Shown here piece by piece: positions 47,735 through 60,539 of a stretch of DNA of 64,000 nt. The notes under the pieces are model-generated. The model saw only the letters and a program-made list of their open reading frames with translations, made no database searches and was not told where the DNA came from. The first letter of the stretch is position 1. Each line of letters opens with the position of its first letter. The DNA is from Sipunculus nudus (taxonomy: Eukaryota > Annelida > Sipuncula > Golfingiida > Sipunculidae). The DNA is taken from contig CM049317.1 in NCBI GenBank assembly GCA_026874595.1, forward strand, positions 22,270,882 through 22,334,881. The letters run 5' to 3'. A program made the position numbers and the translations under genes.

Positions 47735-50700
47735 GGGCCTGATGCATAAAGGCATCGCAAGGCTGCGAGGCGTCGCAACAGGGTCGCAAGCAGAAAACTC
47801 GGTTGCATAAAACTGTTGCAGAGTTGCGATGTGTCGCAAAACACCCAAAATTTGCGACGACAAAATCGGGGTCGCAAGCCCATCGCAGCACCTTTTAATC
47901 CAAAAATAAATGTAAATAATATTTGTTCACTGTTTGTTTTAATCAAGATATTGGAATATGTTTGTTATATTAGTACGGCCGCTGCTGACAAAAATTTATA
48001 TCTAGCTCTAATTTTGCATAAACACTAAGATATTTGTTTCATAAATTATTATCTAAACCTTTCCAGCATTACATATAATTATTATCTCATAATAAAATGT
48101 AAACAGACGTTCTTTAGAAATACATAATATTCATACATCATAATATAAAAATAATGTGCGCCATTTTCTTTTTCTTACAATATCTCATTTACAGAATTTG
48201 TAATAGAGAAAATATGTATATGGAGCCTTGGTTTTCATATAGTTATAGACTGGCACATGGCTCCAAGAACATCTGTTCACTGTTAGATTTAAATGGTAAT
48301 GTACATATTTTTATGCCAACTAATAATAATAATAATTTGATAATAAAATTAATAATTGATATTTATTTATTCTATAAAGCGTAAATCCGCCAGAAATGGT
48401 GCCCTAAACACTTTATACATGACTAAAAGGTTACAATTGGAATGATATTGGTTAATTTTACAATAAGAAACTCAAAAATTACAAAATTAAGTTTATAACT
48501 ACAACAACTTTTAAGAGAATTCGTATCACAGAAATTCATTGACTACACTAATGAGTTTTCAAATGAGATTTAAAAGCTGACAGAGTGTATTTCGAATTTC
48601 GGATTCATAAAGGTCCAATTCAAAACGTTGTTTGTTTACGGACGTCCGGCCAGACTGACAAAGGACCGTCGCTATAGCTTAGATAAATTATAGTAAGCTG
48701 AGCTAAAAAAATGCAGCGGTACGATCATAACTTCGAAATGTGGCCTGACAAATCCGGGTTTTAATGTGTGCGCATAATGCCAAAACTCATGAGTGGCATC
48801 GATAAGCTTTGATAACTAAACCTGTCAGTGTTCGATTAGGTAGCGTCATATTGACCCTCTGGCATACGACCAGATTACTAGCGCCAGAGTGTCATGACAT
48901 CTACGTCTGAGGATCGCATTATAAGGCCTTATGAAGATGCAAATATTTTCGTCATTTCTGACAACGCTTCTTGGGCTACAGGTACACTGTCAATCAACCT
49001 TAATCAGGCCATACGATAGCATTTTTTGTGTACTTTCTAATAATACCAAATATGAGCGAGAAAAATTCCTGTTTAACCCAGCACATTGGTAAACCCCTCG
49101 CCATGTCTGTTGAATTTATGACCGCATGAACACAAGCATGGCTCGCACGGGTTACACAGGCAACTTGCTGGCCACACAGGGAATGACCCGTGTCCATGGA
49201 GACGGTGTTTCAGTTTGGGTTGCGAGCTCATACATATACAATTGTGTTTATTCACCATTCCAAGCATAATATTGAGATTATGGGCCGTTTTCCACAATAT
49301 GAATGCAACCAGATTTAAGACCACTGCGATACATTCCTCCATATTACTCGTATCACGACTCGAGTAGGCTTACTAGCCCAGTTATCTGATTGCCTACTGA
49401 GTTGGGTTGTTAGGGCTATCGATTAGTGCGCTCAGATGCGACACAACAGTACCCCGGGAACATTCTCCTATCAAGTTTCGGAGAGAGTTTGATGACAACG
49501 AAGCGTGAATCGAAAACGTTTAAAGCGGAATAACGCTATTTTGGACCACGCCCAAATCCTTAATTACAGTCGGATGTAGAGATTTCTAGAGATGTTCAAA
49601 GTGGAAAGTTAAAATTGGTGCCAACTAGCGTAAAACTATATGAAATTTTTAAACGTTACCATTTTCAAGGCCATTGATTCGAAATGAGAAGTACACGAAA
49701 TCGGAAACTCGGAAGAACTTAAAGATATACCAGTGCCATATAGTAAAATAACAAGGCTTCTTCTTGTAGATATTATTTGGAAATTACACAGCTTAGTTGT
49801 AACGGTGAAACTGCAAAAAGTTCCTTTTTTCATTACCTCCTAACTGTTCATACATTATGGTATACATATGTTAAACTGAAATATAATTATGAATACGAAC
49901 TGTCAGTTGTGTGAATATAAGAATGTTAATAGGCTGGATCTTGTTTGGTATATGTGCATATGAAGGGAAATCAATTCATGTTTTTTTAATTAGGAAGTGT
50001 GTGTGTGGGGGGGGGGGGGGGCTAAACGAAGAGAAAATTGGGAAATCTTAAAGTTTCTTGGGGATAAAAGTTTATATATTAAACATATATATTACAATAA
50101 TGAAACAATTGACAAATGATATGTTAATATGATAATTGGATACCTAATTTGCACAGCTGATAATTCCATGTCAGTAAAATATAAACAATGTTAAACAATA
50201 TTCCACAGGTGATATCATTTCGGATTCGATACGATACGTATAGACCTAACCTTATATAACATATATTCGTACATGACAGATGCATGTGAATTAAAAATGC
50301 CCTTGGCGCCCTTGGCGATGTTTCAATTCTTGTTGCGGACATATGTATTTTCCCAGTTTGACATTTTGTTCAATATTATTTACAATGTGTTTTATATTTG
50401 TTAACGAATTATAAAGATGATTACTTATTCTTGCAATTATATATTTTAGGACCTTCAATGGTGTTTTTTGTTTAACGTTGTCACAAAAACTATCTGCTTT
50501 TAAAAAACCAAGTTTAAATGTGTACTTATCGAAGGTGGTTACACTACTTTTTCACTGCCTAGGAGACACATAGTTTGACACTACCTAGGAGGCACATGGA
50601 ATCGCCTTATTCGGACAAGTGTACGTGCCGGCAGAATCTAAGAATACACGACACGTGAAGCATAAATGGCGTCAATCCCGTCGCAAGTGCTTGGCAAGTA

Positions 50701-50806
50701 AGTGAAATTGGCGTCATGTTTTAGGCAACCGTCACAAGAGCTTCGCAATTTCCATCGCAAACCCATCACAACTTTGCGATTTGCGGAAATTTTATGCAAC
50801 AGGCCC
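47735..50806. mobile_element. 3.07-kb DNA-transposon-like element with 16-bp terminal inverted repeats
   Basis: Left end GGGCCTGATGCATAAA (47735-47750) and right end TTTATGCAACAGGCCC (50791-50806) are inverted repeats with 15 of 16 matches. Both subterminal regions (about 150 bp each) are packed with TCGCAA or its reverse TTGCGA, at least five times on the left and four on the right; the rest of the window hardly has them. No transposase was recognised inside, so it is presumably non-autonomous. A reverse frame at 49342-49073 (MEECIAVVLNLVAFILW...) has a hydrophobic start and a Cys-rich middle, but no family match. No target-site duplication could be identified. Confidence 0.6.
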
Positions 50807-51280
50807 AAGCATGGCCCGCGAGGGCTTCAGATTTTCGAAGATCTTTGACTGGATATATATTTTTTGTTAGACCAATAAAGGATAGATTGATATGAGGAAG
50901 ATTTAATAGATGAAACAAATTTATGTTTTAAGGCAAGGAAGCTATTCCTAAAGAAAGAAAAGGGAATATGCATACCTTGTTAGTTGCATAAGCGGAACCA
51001 AGGGGGAACCCCCCCCCCCCCCTGCTTTTTTTCAACCTTTTTGAAGGGTTTCAGTCGTATGTGTGGACCCTACCTCAGCCTGCACTCCCCTTTTGAGGAC
51101 CTTGGGACCTTTTTGTAGATTTGGTAGGAACTAAATGATGTATTCTTTGGACACCACTCAAATTAAGGAATAATGTGTTATACTATGTATATACTATGTA
51201 CTTAAAGTGGAAAACCACTAGAAGTATCGTAGCAAAATTCAGTTGGTGAAGTCTTGATGGACGGCATGCGTGGCTGAGCA
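50807..51280. other. Gene-free sequence with a C homopolymer
   Basis: A run of 14 C at 51009-51022; otherwise nothing recognised. Confidence 0.35.
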
Positions 51281-51433
51281 CTAATTATCTGTATTAAGCA
51301 CTGTTACACCTGATTGTCGGCCGGGTAATGTCCTTGTTAACTTTATAACATATTCTTCCAACAATCTATCAGGTCTATCAATATGAATTTTCTTCCCACA
51401 TTGATCCACCCAGCACGCTTTTAGGCGAAAAGC
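51281..51433 (-). CDS. Possible terminal exon, 50 residues, unrecognised
   Basis: On the reverse strand a long T-rich tract and acceptor (CTAATTACACTCCTAAG) precede a phase-0 frame of 50 codons to a TAG. The peptide is polar and non-repetitive, with CWVDQCGKKIHIDRPDRLLE and TLPGRQSGVTV. The same frame stays open for a further 98 codons upstream through AT-rich, hydrophobic sequence. Either this is a 148-codon ORF or, more likely, an exon preceded by open intron sequence. No AATAAA follows at the expected distance. Confidence 0.33.
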   Translation of the reverse strand, partial: AFRLKACWVDQCGKKIHIDRPDRLLEEYVIKLTRTLPGRQSGVTVLNTDN

Positions 51434-52399
51434 CTTAGGAGTGTAATTAGAAAAAAAAAAAGTAAATGGAACAAAAATAGAGTATGTATAGACAACATCT
51501 ATGCCAAATATAACCAACAGAAGGTATTTGTCCGTGAAACATATTTTGTATATTGATAAACCAGTGGATCTATTTTGGGATGATATATCCGTGACGCGGT
51601 ATTTTAAATTAATCGGGAACTTATGCACGAGCTTTCTTAGATAGTTTAGGTGATACAACTGTTTCCAGAATTGTTTATTTAAGTTGTAAATGCTATGTGA
51701 GAGTGCAGCGACATTTGTTGCGGTCATTTCAGTATTTTAAGCGAAAGGACTACCTGGATGAATTGTGAGATTAACCACATTCGCTTGCTGACATAAGAAT
51801 TGAGTACAGGGGATCTCGAGATACATATTTTCACATTTACTGACTATGCACGTGGATCAGGTCAAACATGCTTAAATCGGTCACCGACAGCAGGGGTTAT
51901 TCATGTGCACAATTGTCCTTAATCCTTCGCTGGAGGACTCTGTGTCATGTGGTGTTTGTATACCCAGGTATTCCGGTCATTGCCGAGTTCGGCTGTTCCC
52001 TGTGCATGGTAGCCTTCATGCAACTCAAAAATCACTCATAATTATGTGTACAATAAACAATTATTTATTCTCAAATCGGCGAGGTCACTACAGCAACAAA
52101 AACCTGTACAATGAAGTATAGCACAGTGTCATACGCAACGCGGTTTCAGAGAACATTGCAAACAATGGTGGAACAATTTCTTTGATAAGTATCAGATTCC
52201 ATTAGTCTGGGATGTTCATAGGATTATCCACTTGACATGGATATACATAAGCAGGTTACTAGATATTTGTATCGTGAGGTGAATGGTCTCATAGGCTAAT
52301 GTGAAATGTGTGTCCTCTGTGCAAATGACGTCATGTTATCACATGTGATGATCTTTCTTAAAATGGCTACTATAAACGTGTATAGTAACAAGGGATATA
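51434..52399. other. Gene-free sequence
   Basis: Nothing beyond the open upstream part of the reverse frame and a 72-codon forward frame (51903-52121) without support. Confidence 0.3.
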
Positions 52400-53294
52400 A
52401 TGGTTGTAAATCTATACTTAAGGGGTCATGAGAGGTCATGCTCATAAATTATTCCCAATATTATTTATCATTCTGAACGGCAGGGGCTCTTAGTTTCCTT
52501 TGTTCCCAACAGATGTCGCTTTATACCAGTCTGACGCATTGTTCTTGTGGTAACATGATAACATCGGTTAAAAAAAAAATGCGGCAAAAATAAAAGCAGT
52601 TCTTCCTTTATGAAACAACAAAAACTTATGTGTAGATATAAAAAAATTAATTACAAACATTATGCTGTTACATTAATCCGTTACTTAAAAAGAAACCACC
52701 TTTGTGATTCTCTATCGTTTGTTACAGACACAATTGGAAATCACAACTTTACCTAAGACATAAATCGGTCCTCCTCATGCTCACCCTAATAATCAGCGTC
52801 ATCATCTAGATGGCAGATCCATGGTCACTCTTTTTTTTAAATTTTTAAATTTATGGACAGACAACAATGGTCATGCATTCACATGCATCAGTTTCCTGAT
52901 AATAATGTTTTCTTTGTATCAGCTCAGCCTCTCCCGAAACCTTCGTCAGTACCGACATTCTGCGGGTTAACACATCGTCATCAGTAAAATAGTTAATAAA
53001 CGAATAAATGGATTCAGGAACAGTAAAACGAATAGACAAACATGGGTGAAAAAATAACTTCCTATACTTCCTCCAGCTTCTCTTTAAGAAGCAAACATTA
53101 AGAAATACTTTTTTGTCATATAAATATATATAAACACAATTATTAAAGAGTTTTTAATATTTTATTTATTTAAAACAATATTTAATCAGAAAATAGAGCT
53201 TAAAGGTGGAAGAAATATTCCCTTGGAATTTGAAAATAACGTCGTAAAAAGAAACAAGTAATACCACATGCCTTGTGCAACTGAGAAATGTACC

Positions 53295-53345
<51 letters not shown>

Positions 53346-53400
53346 TGAATATTCTGTCAAACTTATATTTGCAGTTAGCGGTAAATATAAACTTAGATAA
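52400..53400 (+). repeat. Dispersed repeat family A, copy 3, the longest
   Basis: Carries all blocks seen in copies at 15600 and 20085 (AACAGATGTCGCTTTATACC, ACTTATGTGTAGA, AGATGGCAGATCC, CCGAAACCTTCGTCAGTACC, CTATACTTCCTCCAGCTTC) and then the tail block found at 24840 and 16370. The tail contains a (TA)n insertion at 53296-53344. Confidence 0.65.
53296..53344. repeat. (TA)n microsatellite
   Basis: About 49 bases of TA repeat inside the tail of the family A copy. Confidence 0.95.
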
Positions 53401-53464
53401 TGGGATAAACTTGGATAAACTAAACTATAAACAAGGATTGTACAAATAGTTTTTAAACTAATCA

Positions 53465-53570
53465 AGGCACTCTCTATGGCTCAGATGATGGCGTCGGTAG
53501 TCCTTGGGGTGGAGGAAACCGGAGAACCCGGAGAAAATCTCCGGCCTTGGACGGGCGACTACAACTCACT
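53465..53570 (-). mobile_element. SINE fragment lacking its tRNA head
   Basis: Matches the body of the SINE at 62375-62552. Shared words include AGGCACTCTC, GGTGGAGGAAACCGGAG and CCGGCCTTGGACGGGC. The tRNA-like part is replaced by unrelated sequence after ACAACTCACT. Confidence 0.6.
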
Positions 53571-53579
53571 CTGAATGTT

Positions 53580-54095
53580 TGACCAGGTATGCCATTATAA
53601 AGTTGTAAAATAGGTGAAAAAAACAACATCCTAACATAATTGTATTTATACTACTTATATTTTTCCTTAAGTACTGTGTGAAAGGCATCTTGTATCATTT
53701 TAATATCTGCTGATCTATATGTGAGGCTATAGAAGCCTGAAATGTCAAAACTCAGTTATCTATTTTGCAAGTGTCAAATTGTCAAATGTGATATATAGAT
53801 GGCGCCACTGAATCATTGTAGTAGTTAGGGGGTGGGGGGGGGGGGGGGGGTTATTTAAATATACAAATCGAAATATTAACAATTTTGTGAAGTGTAAATC
53901 AGTCCTTCCAAAGTGTTAATAGATGAGACGATAACAAGGAAAGGACAAACGTATAGACACCGCTCTGTGACAGTTTGATGAAAATGATATTAAACCGGTG
54001 AGCATTTGTATACCATTAGTCATCAAAGGACATGTATTAATTAAAATAGATCATGTGATAAGAAAGGAGGTATCAATCCCCCTTACACTGGGCCC

Positions 54096-54098
<3 letters not shown>
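53580..54098. other. Gene-free sequence with a G homopolymer
   Basis: A G-rich run at 53829-53850, and GGCGCCACTGAATC at 53803. Nothing else recognised. Confidence 0.35.

Positions 54099-54190
<92 letters not shown>
54099..54190. repeat. Twin (TA)n tracts around TTTAATTA
   Basis: Two TA runs of about 40 bases flank an 8-base palindromic interruption. The whole tract is self-complementary and creates spurious Tyr-Ile frames on both strands. Confidence 0.95.
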
Positions 54191-54191
<1 letters not shown>

Positions 54192-54269
54192 GAAGTATAG
54201 TAGCAAATGCCATGAAAGTCGCTTAAAGTAATACGCAGTAGGTATATACACAAGGACCGTTGAATTAAT

Positions 54270-54720
54270 CAAACAATATACCATTTGTAAATTGATGTTT
54301 CATTTGATCCTATGTGTTATTTATAAGTGACATTTATAGGACTAAAAAGTTATTGTGACGCTATGCAATTTGTACAAATGTACTATTACCTTTGTACAAT
54401 AGGGCGCGAATATGACTACTGCTTGTGTTAACGGCTGTTACGGAAACCGGACGACCTTGCCGCTGACTGGACAATAAGCATGCTAGTGATATCGGCAGGG
54501 TTTAATGCATAGCCCGACCAATGTGCCACTAATAGATAGTTGTGTTTAAATTGCTACACTACTGTATAGATACATTTATATACTTTACCATGAAATGGAC
54601 GACTTTGGATATCTAAATGCTTTATTTGCCAATTCATCGACATCCTTGCAAATGCCGTTTGATTTATAATGGCATCTACATTATAAATACAAATAGCCCT
54701 GTTTTAATAACTTTGACTGC
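54270..54720 (+). repeat. Dispersed repeat family B, copy 3
   Basis: Shares with 16960 the blocks TTTCATTTGATCC, AGTGACATTTATAGGAC, CAATTTGTACAAATGTAC and the GCCGCTGA...GATATCGGCAGGGTTTAATG core; with 56560 the 'AAATGCTTTATTTGCCAATT' block (each abbreviated). No coding. Confidence 0.6.
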
Positions 54721-55029
54721 GGTTACGGTACTGACCATACGTAACATTATAATCGACTGCTTTATTGTGTTACATGTTCCTGTCTTAATTGTCCGGTTTC
54801 AAACGGCATGGAGCATACGCAATTAGAAAGACTTGCATAAAAATATATTAATCTATTATAATATAAATATGTACATAATATTTTTCACTAATATAGTGAT
54901 TACATAAGGTATGATTTCTTGTATATTATCCATATGGAGGACACCTATATATATATGCTGTGCTTGTCTTAGAAAGATGTCTCCGGTAACGTCCAACCCA
55001 AAAAATCATGTTGACCCGTACAATTTATT

Positions 55030-55430
55030 ATTAACCTGTAGCAATCACTTTTGGTCAGGGATAAGGAGAATTTAACCTAGAATTAGTTTGTTATTGCGAC
55101 GCAATGTGTGTATGTATGTATATAAATCCATCCCATACGGGCCTCCCGTCTCAAAATTTGAGGGACGAATATTGACTACTTAAAAAAAATTAGGGTTCAC
55201 AAAAATACATAGATTTCTGAAGATTTGAACTTGATGATCGCGGTCAAGGTCACCAGTTTTCAAGCTTTTTTCGAGAACTTTTGGGTTCACAAAAAAAAAA
55301 TCTTGACCTTGAAGGTCAAGATCACCGATCTTCGTACTCGTCCAAGATTTCGGAAGAGACATTCCAAATTTCCTGAAAAAAATATTAAATTGTTCAAAAG
55401 TTATCGCGTTCACAAAAATGACACAGACGA
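55030..55430. repeat. Dispersed GGTCAAGGTCAC-type repeat
   Basis: GGAGAATTTAACCTAGAATTAGTTTGTT at 55067 (abbreviated) recurs at 25127. GGTCAAGGTCACC and GAAGGTCAAGATCACCG follow, with two 'GGGTTCACAAAAA' copies. The overlapping 122- and 77-codon frames are by-products. Confidence 0.45.
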
Positions 55431-55439
55431 CAGGGGAGA

Positions 55440-56260
55440 CATAGTTCTTTCAGAGTTCACGTATGAGGTATACAACGCTGACGAAACACCAAAAATAATG
55501 TTGGCGCATGCGCAATATCGGTACCAGCCCGATGCGAACAGGTCTGCTCGTGCTATTTATATCGGACAATCACTTAATTGTTATTTGATGTGATTTTCTC
55601 TACGTTTCATAGTTCTTGTTTGTTTCTTTTGAATTCTCCAATTGTCAAACACAAGACCTGTAAACGGACTCGTTAATAGCCCTGCCGTCTCATACGGCCT
55701 AGCTTCATGACGTACCCAAGGAAGAGTTTCACCAACCACAATCACACATGTTACTGTGTGCACACCACTTATGGATAAACAGAATTACTTTATGATTCGT
55801 AGGTCTGTGTATGGTGGGACACAATGGAGGCATCAACAGAGTAAAATAAAATTTCATTATGTGTGCAAGCTAAGTTTGATCAATATCAGAATGTATGTAT
55901 TTTCTGGTTAAACGAAATATAAATTTTCAATTAATGACTGTTTTGTTTGAGTTTTGGGAAAATAAAGGACATAACACAACTCACTTATAATCACATTATC
56001 ACTTATCCTTTTAGGCAGCTATATTGTATAATGTAATCTCTGTACATGCCTAGCAAAGAGGTTTTAAATGCGAGACGGATTCTGCGGAAACATATATTCC
56101 CGTTATACAGCAGGGTACGGAGATGTAACTTTTCGTCTATATCAGTTTTAGAAAATGGTATGAATGCTATGATATCATGTCCCTTTAGATTATCATAAAA
56201 GCCTTCGAGTCACTGTTAGGATTAATCAAACAGTCAATAATATATACGGCAGGAGCAGTA
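55440..56260. other. Gene-free sequence
   Basis: No exon, RNA or repeat match recognised. Confidence 0.3.
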
Positions 56261-56269
56261 ACAGTGTTC

Positions 56270-56680
56270 AAATAATGCACCATTTGTAACTTAATGCTTT
56301 ATAGATTCTATAGATCTCTGAGAAATGACAGCTGCTTAACGAAAGAGTCAGTACGACACTCTGCAAACTGTACAATTCATGTATCATTTATGTTACTTTT
56401 ATGGACACGGTCGTAATTGCAACTGGCCACTTAGATTGGATAAACAGACAGACTAATGATATCGACATGTTTGAATGGACAATCCGTCAGTAATAAGCTG
56501 GTATATATTTAATCGGCATCACTACACTACGGGTATATTGATATAAGTGTAAATGTCTGTCGTTGGCTATTAAATGCTGTGTTGACCAATGGACATACAT
56601 GTATATCATCTCTGCATGTATCGTCTAATATTAACAGTTCCGAACTATGCATATTCCTGTTTCAATAACACTAATTGGGA
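56270..56680 (+). repeat. Dispersed repeat family B, copy 4
   Basis: The most diverged of the four copies. It keeps 'GGATAAACAGACAGACTAATGATATCGACATGTTTGAATGG' (abbreviated) in the same place as the core of the others, then 'AAATGCTGTGTTGACCAAT' and 'CCTGTTTCAATAACAC'. Confidence 0.45.
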
Positions 56681-56689
56681 AAAGAGTCC

Positions 56690-59600
56690 ATTTATTTGTT
56701 GTTACAATATCGACACAACCTCTGGTTGAGACCACAGACATATTATAAACTAAGTTTAAGCATAATAAAAACGTGGTTTTTAGTTATTGTTTTTCGGAAT
56801 ACCTCCTAGATTTTAGGTCGGAAAATCCTGTTTGAATAATGATAGTTTGTCCCCAGAGAACGATTGCTTTACTTTTACAATGATGACAACACTTTAAGAC
56901 GATAGTAGGCAAAAGTCACATACATAATAAATTCTGGCCCTCGGATATGCAGGCAAAGTCTGACATGCCAAATTATACCGATTCTTGTAGGATTGGTTGG
57001 AATTTCGTAGGGAACCGATTCAACAATTTATTTTTGCTCCCAGTGTTCGAAATTCGGCAGATCGATGGAGTTAAACAAACCAACTAAAAGAAATCGGGAA
57101 GTAAGACCACGCGATCTGTGTTGTGCTTCGCTTGCCCATTTCAAATAATCGCTCAGCTATGTCGATCCATCTGCTGTTACTCGCTCCATAATGAGCCCGG
57201 CAATGATCGTGAATAACGTATGGGTTGGCTGAGATCTAGTTTACGTGGCACACATTGATCCTCAACGAAATAACGAGGCAATTTATTGGATATTTACGGT
57301 AGTACATCTTTCATCTTTAGGAGAATACGGTATAAAAGTTTAAACGCCTGTAACACGTATCTGCTCCTCGGATTGACGCTTATCTTGTCACCATTAACTT
57401 AATTTCCAGGCCAAACGGATTGAAGTGGACGTATACTAGGCTTTTCGCTTGGTTTACTTGGGAAATGCAGTGATTGTCACTGAATCTTTTCCAGGTGGTT
57501 GGTGCTGCTCTTACAAATGTTACCTGGATTCTCCTATTCGGCATTTGAGGTTAATTTTTATAATATGTTATAAACTGACGTCATCATCAGAGTGTTTGTA
57601 TCAGTGTATATGCAATTATTTGTTCATTATGCTATATATTTAATTTTACAGTTATTGTCAAGATTTGAACCAACATTTACGGGGGGTCATCCTAAAACAA
57701 TACTCCTATTTTGAAGAACTCGATTAAAAGGGCCAACATCATCTGACCATCATATACTAAAGGTGATCCCTTTTATAAAAAAATAAGCCAGACAAACCGC
57801 ATATCACCCCACATAGGCTGTTTGTGGTGTTTATATCAACGTGTTGATAATAAGTAGGGGGCCCGCCGAAATAATCAAAACAAATTCAACAGGGACATCT
57901 GGCAACAAGTCAGATAAGCCAGAGCTTTGCAAATGGCGTTTTGCAACAGGTGACCTTTTTACCTCCGCACTTATATGCAACCTACCACCTTAGGTTACAT
58001 GTTTTTCCCGTTTGTCAACATTGCCGTGTTTACAAACATGTTGTTGATAAACAAGTTCATACATCCTTCACGAAGGCGTTATAAGAACTTTTCACAACCA
58101 AAATTACCCCATGCTCATTAATATATACACAGAGGAAGCCAGAAATCACATGAATTCATTTAAAAAAAAGTAGGTGAATCGGCATCTTTAAGTATTTTTG
58201 CTATATTTTGCTAAAAACAAACAAGCAAACGGGTCGAAAATATAACCTTTGTTACAGATGTGATATATAAAAAAAACAAACAAAACAATTGTTTTATAAA
58301 AGAAGAACAAAAAGTAAACGGTGAAAAGAATCACTTTATGAATGTGCAGAATGAAAAAAAAGCAAAACGGCTCACCTCTTTGCAGCCCATACAATTGTGC
58401 AAGTGTGAAATGTCCCACATGCAAACTTCATATACATGCTTTCATCTGGAACTAGAGTCCAAAGTCTCAAGTATGAGATACAAGTACGTATTTTAAAGTA
58501 AGTTTACAAATACTTTTTATTTGTATGTTTGATTAAATTTGCAATACTAAAGCTTGGTATATATATATACTTTACTCCGTGTAGTTTGGACATATTTTTA
58601 AATGTCTTTAAAGTGTGTGACAAAGATTTCCTTCTTTGGATTCAAGATGGAATCGTCCTGATTACTCGAGTCTTTACCTCCGAGTATGAGTACTATCCGA
58701 CTCTAAATACCTCCGGTCCGTGTACCTGAAAAACCCGGACATGAATCCCACATCACTGATTGAAGGCGATAATTAGCTGCGATACAAATGCTTTATTATC
58801 TACGCCAAAAGGTGCCAGGGGCTCATGTGATCGTCTTGTGATCTTTGTGTGTGCGTGTGTATGTGGGCATATCGCAGAAAGGTTTGAGTGAATTAAAAAG
58901 TAATCCTGCAGAAGGATAAGCCGTGGGCCACAGAGGAAACCATTTTGGGGCGGATCGGTGAATTTAAAATGCTGATCTGAATTTGGTAACAGCCAAAACT
59001 TCCCTCTTTTGTCTGCTGTCATGTTTGGTTTCTGTACAACATATCCAAATATATGTCGATCTTCTAAAACATTAACGACCTCTTTGTCGGCATATGGCCA
59101 ATAATCCCGAAAAAAATTAATTTAAATCAATTGAGAACTATTTCCTTTATGTTGTCAAATGATATAAAGCATATTTTAATAAAAATGGACCAGTGAGGAA
59201 ATCCCGCCCCACCCCAAGTCTACGCTCGCCGACTCATTGAATTCATCATCGACGATTTACAGCTTGTACGAAACGACCGCTGTTAGAACCTTTTTAAACT
59301 ATTTCATCATTATATCATGGGGGTAGACAAATACATGACATAATACATATGATATAAGACCAAAGCTCGTCAGTATATAGCGTGATGTCGCCAAAGAAAA
59401 CCCTTACACATTTGATTTAATTTTTGTGACTATTTTAACTTTGGTTCCAAAACATATGGGAGAAAATACACGTTAACGTCTAGTTTTCCATGCAGCATCT
59501 GATTTAAACTACTCTTTTATTGGACACAATATCACAAAAACCGCCCATGAACACATATATGGCTTTTATATGTTCACAGAGGAACCTATATATCAAGATA

Positions 59601-60180
59601 AAGATTTCCCCATACTTTTCAAACAGTGTTTTAAACGAAATGTAAATTTACAATTTGCACTAATCCAGTAACATTTAATCGAATTCATTTTCATTTGAAT
59701 TCATTGAACTCATATTCTTTAACTTTTCAGTCTGTCTAGGAACCTGGTCTTTTTAAATGGGACTTGATTGGCTTGATATGGAATTTAATTTCGAGATACC
59801 ACGGCCCGTGAAAAGAACTGCCGGAAAATGAATGAATAAATACATGTTAAATGTCGGGCAAGGTAACAAACAGGCCGGAGGGTCCATCACCTATCTCAGT
59901 TTGACTGATTCTGGTCCATTGTAACACTTTCGTCTCATGCCACTATATCCCCAGGTCATTTAACATTCACCCATGATCAGCTGTAGCTATTCGGTCATGT
60001 CTGGTCTTCCTCCGGCCTTCCGCCCATGCTCCTGGCCGCAGGTATGGATCAGTGATAGGCATTACACATAGACCCAACTTGAATCCAAGACAGGTCTAGA
60101 TGATATATCTCTTCGCAAATTTTGTGTGCCAAATAATTTGTGAATAGAGTGTAAAATCACCTTGTGTTGCTGCTTGTAAG
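56690..60180. other. Long gene-free stretch
   Basis: No supported gene over 3.5 kb. A possible mini-exon bounded by CTTTTCCAG and GAG|GTTAAT at 57494-57550 is noted, but no frame or neighbour supports it. Frames at 58188-59022 are AT- or CA-driven. Confidence 0.3.
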
Positions 60181-60189
60181 ACATACTCG

Positions 60190-60537
60190 GTTAGGCTCCC
60201 CCCAAAAATAATTGGTAGGGTTCTCAGGCACCGCGCGCATCAATTTCAACTCCCAGCATCAAAACTTTTTATTTAGCTTTAAAATAGAAACATATCAATT
60301 CTGAGCTGCAGACGCTCAGACTTTCTTTTAAAAGATAAAATGGTACAATTTTGATAAGATTTCCTTTGTTTTGTAGTGCTTTTAACTGTTAAGCAAAATA
60401 ATTCCGTTATTTTCATGCTTCTCCTTTATCATATGGCATTTTTTTCGAAACATATAAAAAAAGTTGGAAAAAATCGCCCGCCCCCACTGATTTCCGAAAA
60501 ATGTGCCTGAGAATCAACCAATTTTTGGGGGCCTTAG
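60190..60537. mobile_element. MITE-like element, copy 2 (~348 bp)
   Basis: Left end GTTAGGCTCCCCCCAAAAATA...GGGTTCTCAGGCAC and right end GTGCCTGAGAATCAACCAAT...GGGGGCCTTAG form an imperfect terminal inverted repeat of roughly 35-40 bases. The interior is homologous to the copy at 45364, with an extra ~50 bases around 60285-60340. Confidence 0.65.
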
Positions 60538-60539
60538 TG

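Noticed and set aside
53998-54284. 77-codon frames on both strands
   Set aside because: Produced by TA repeats (Tyr-Ile runs).
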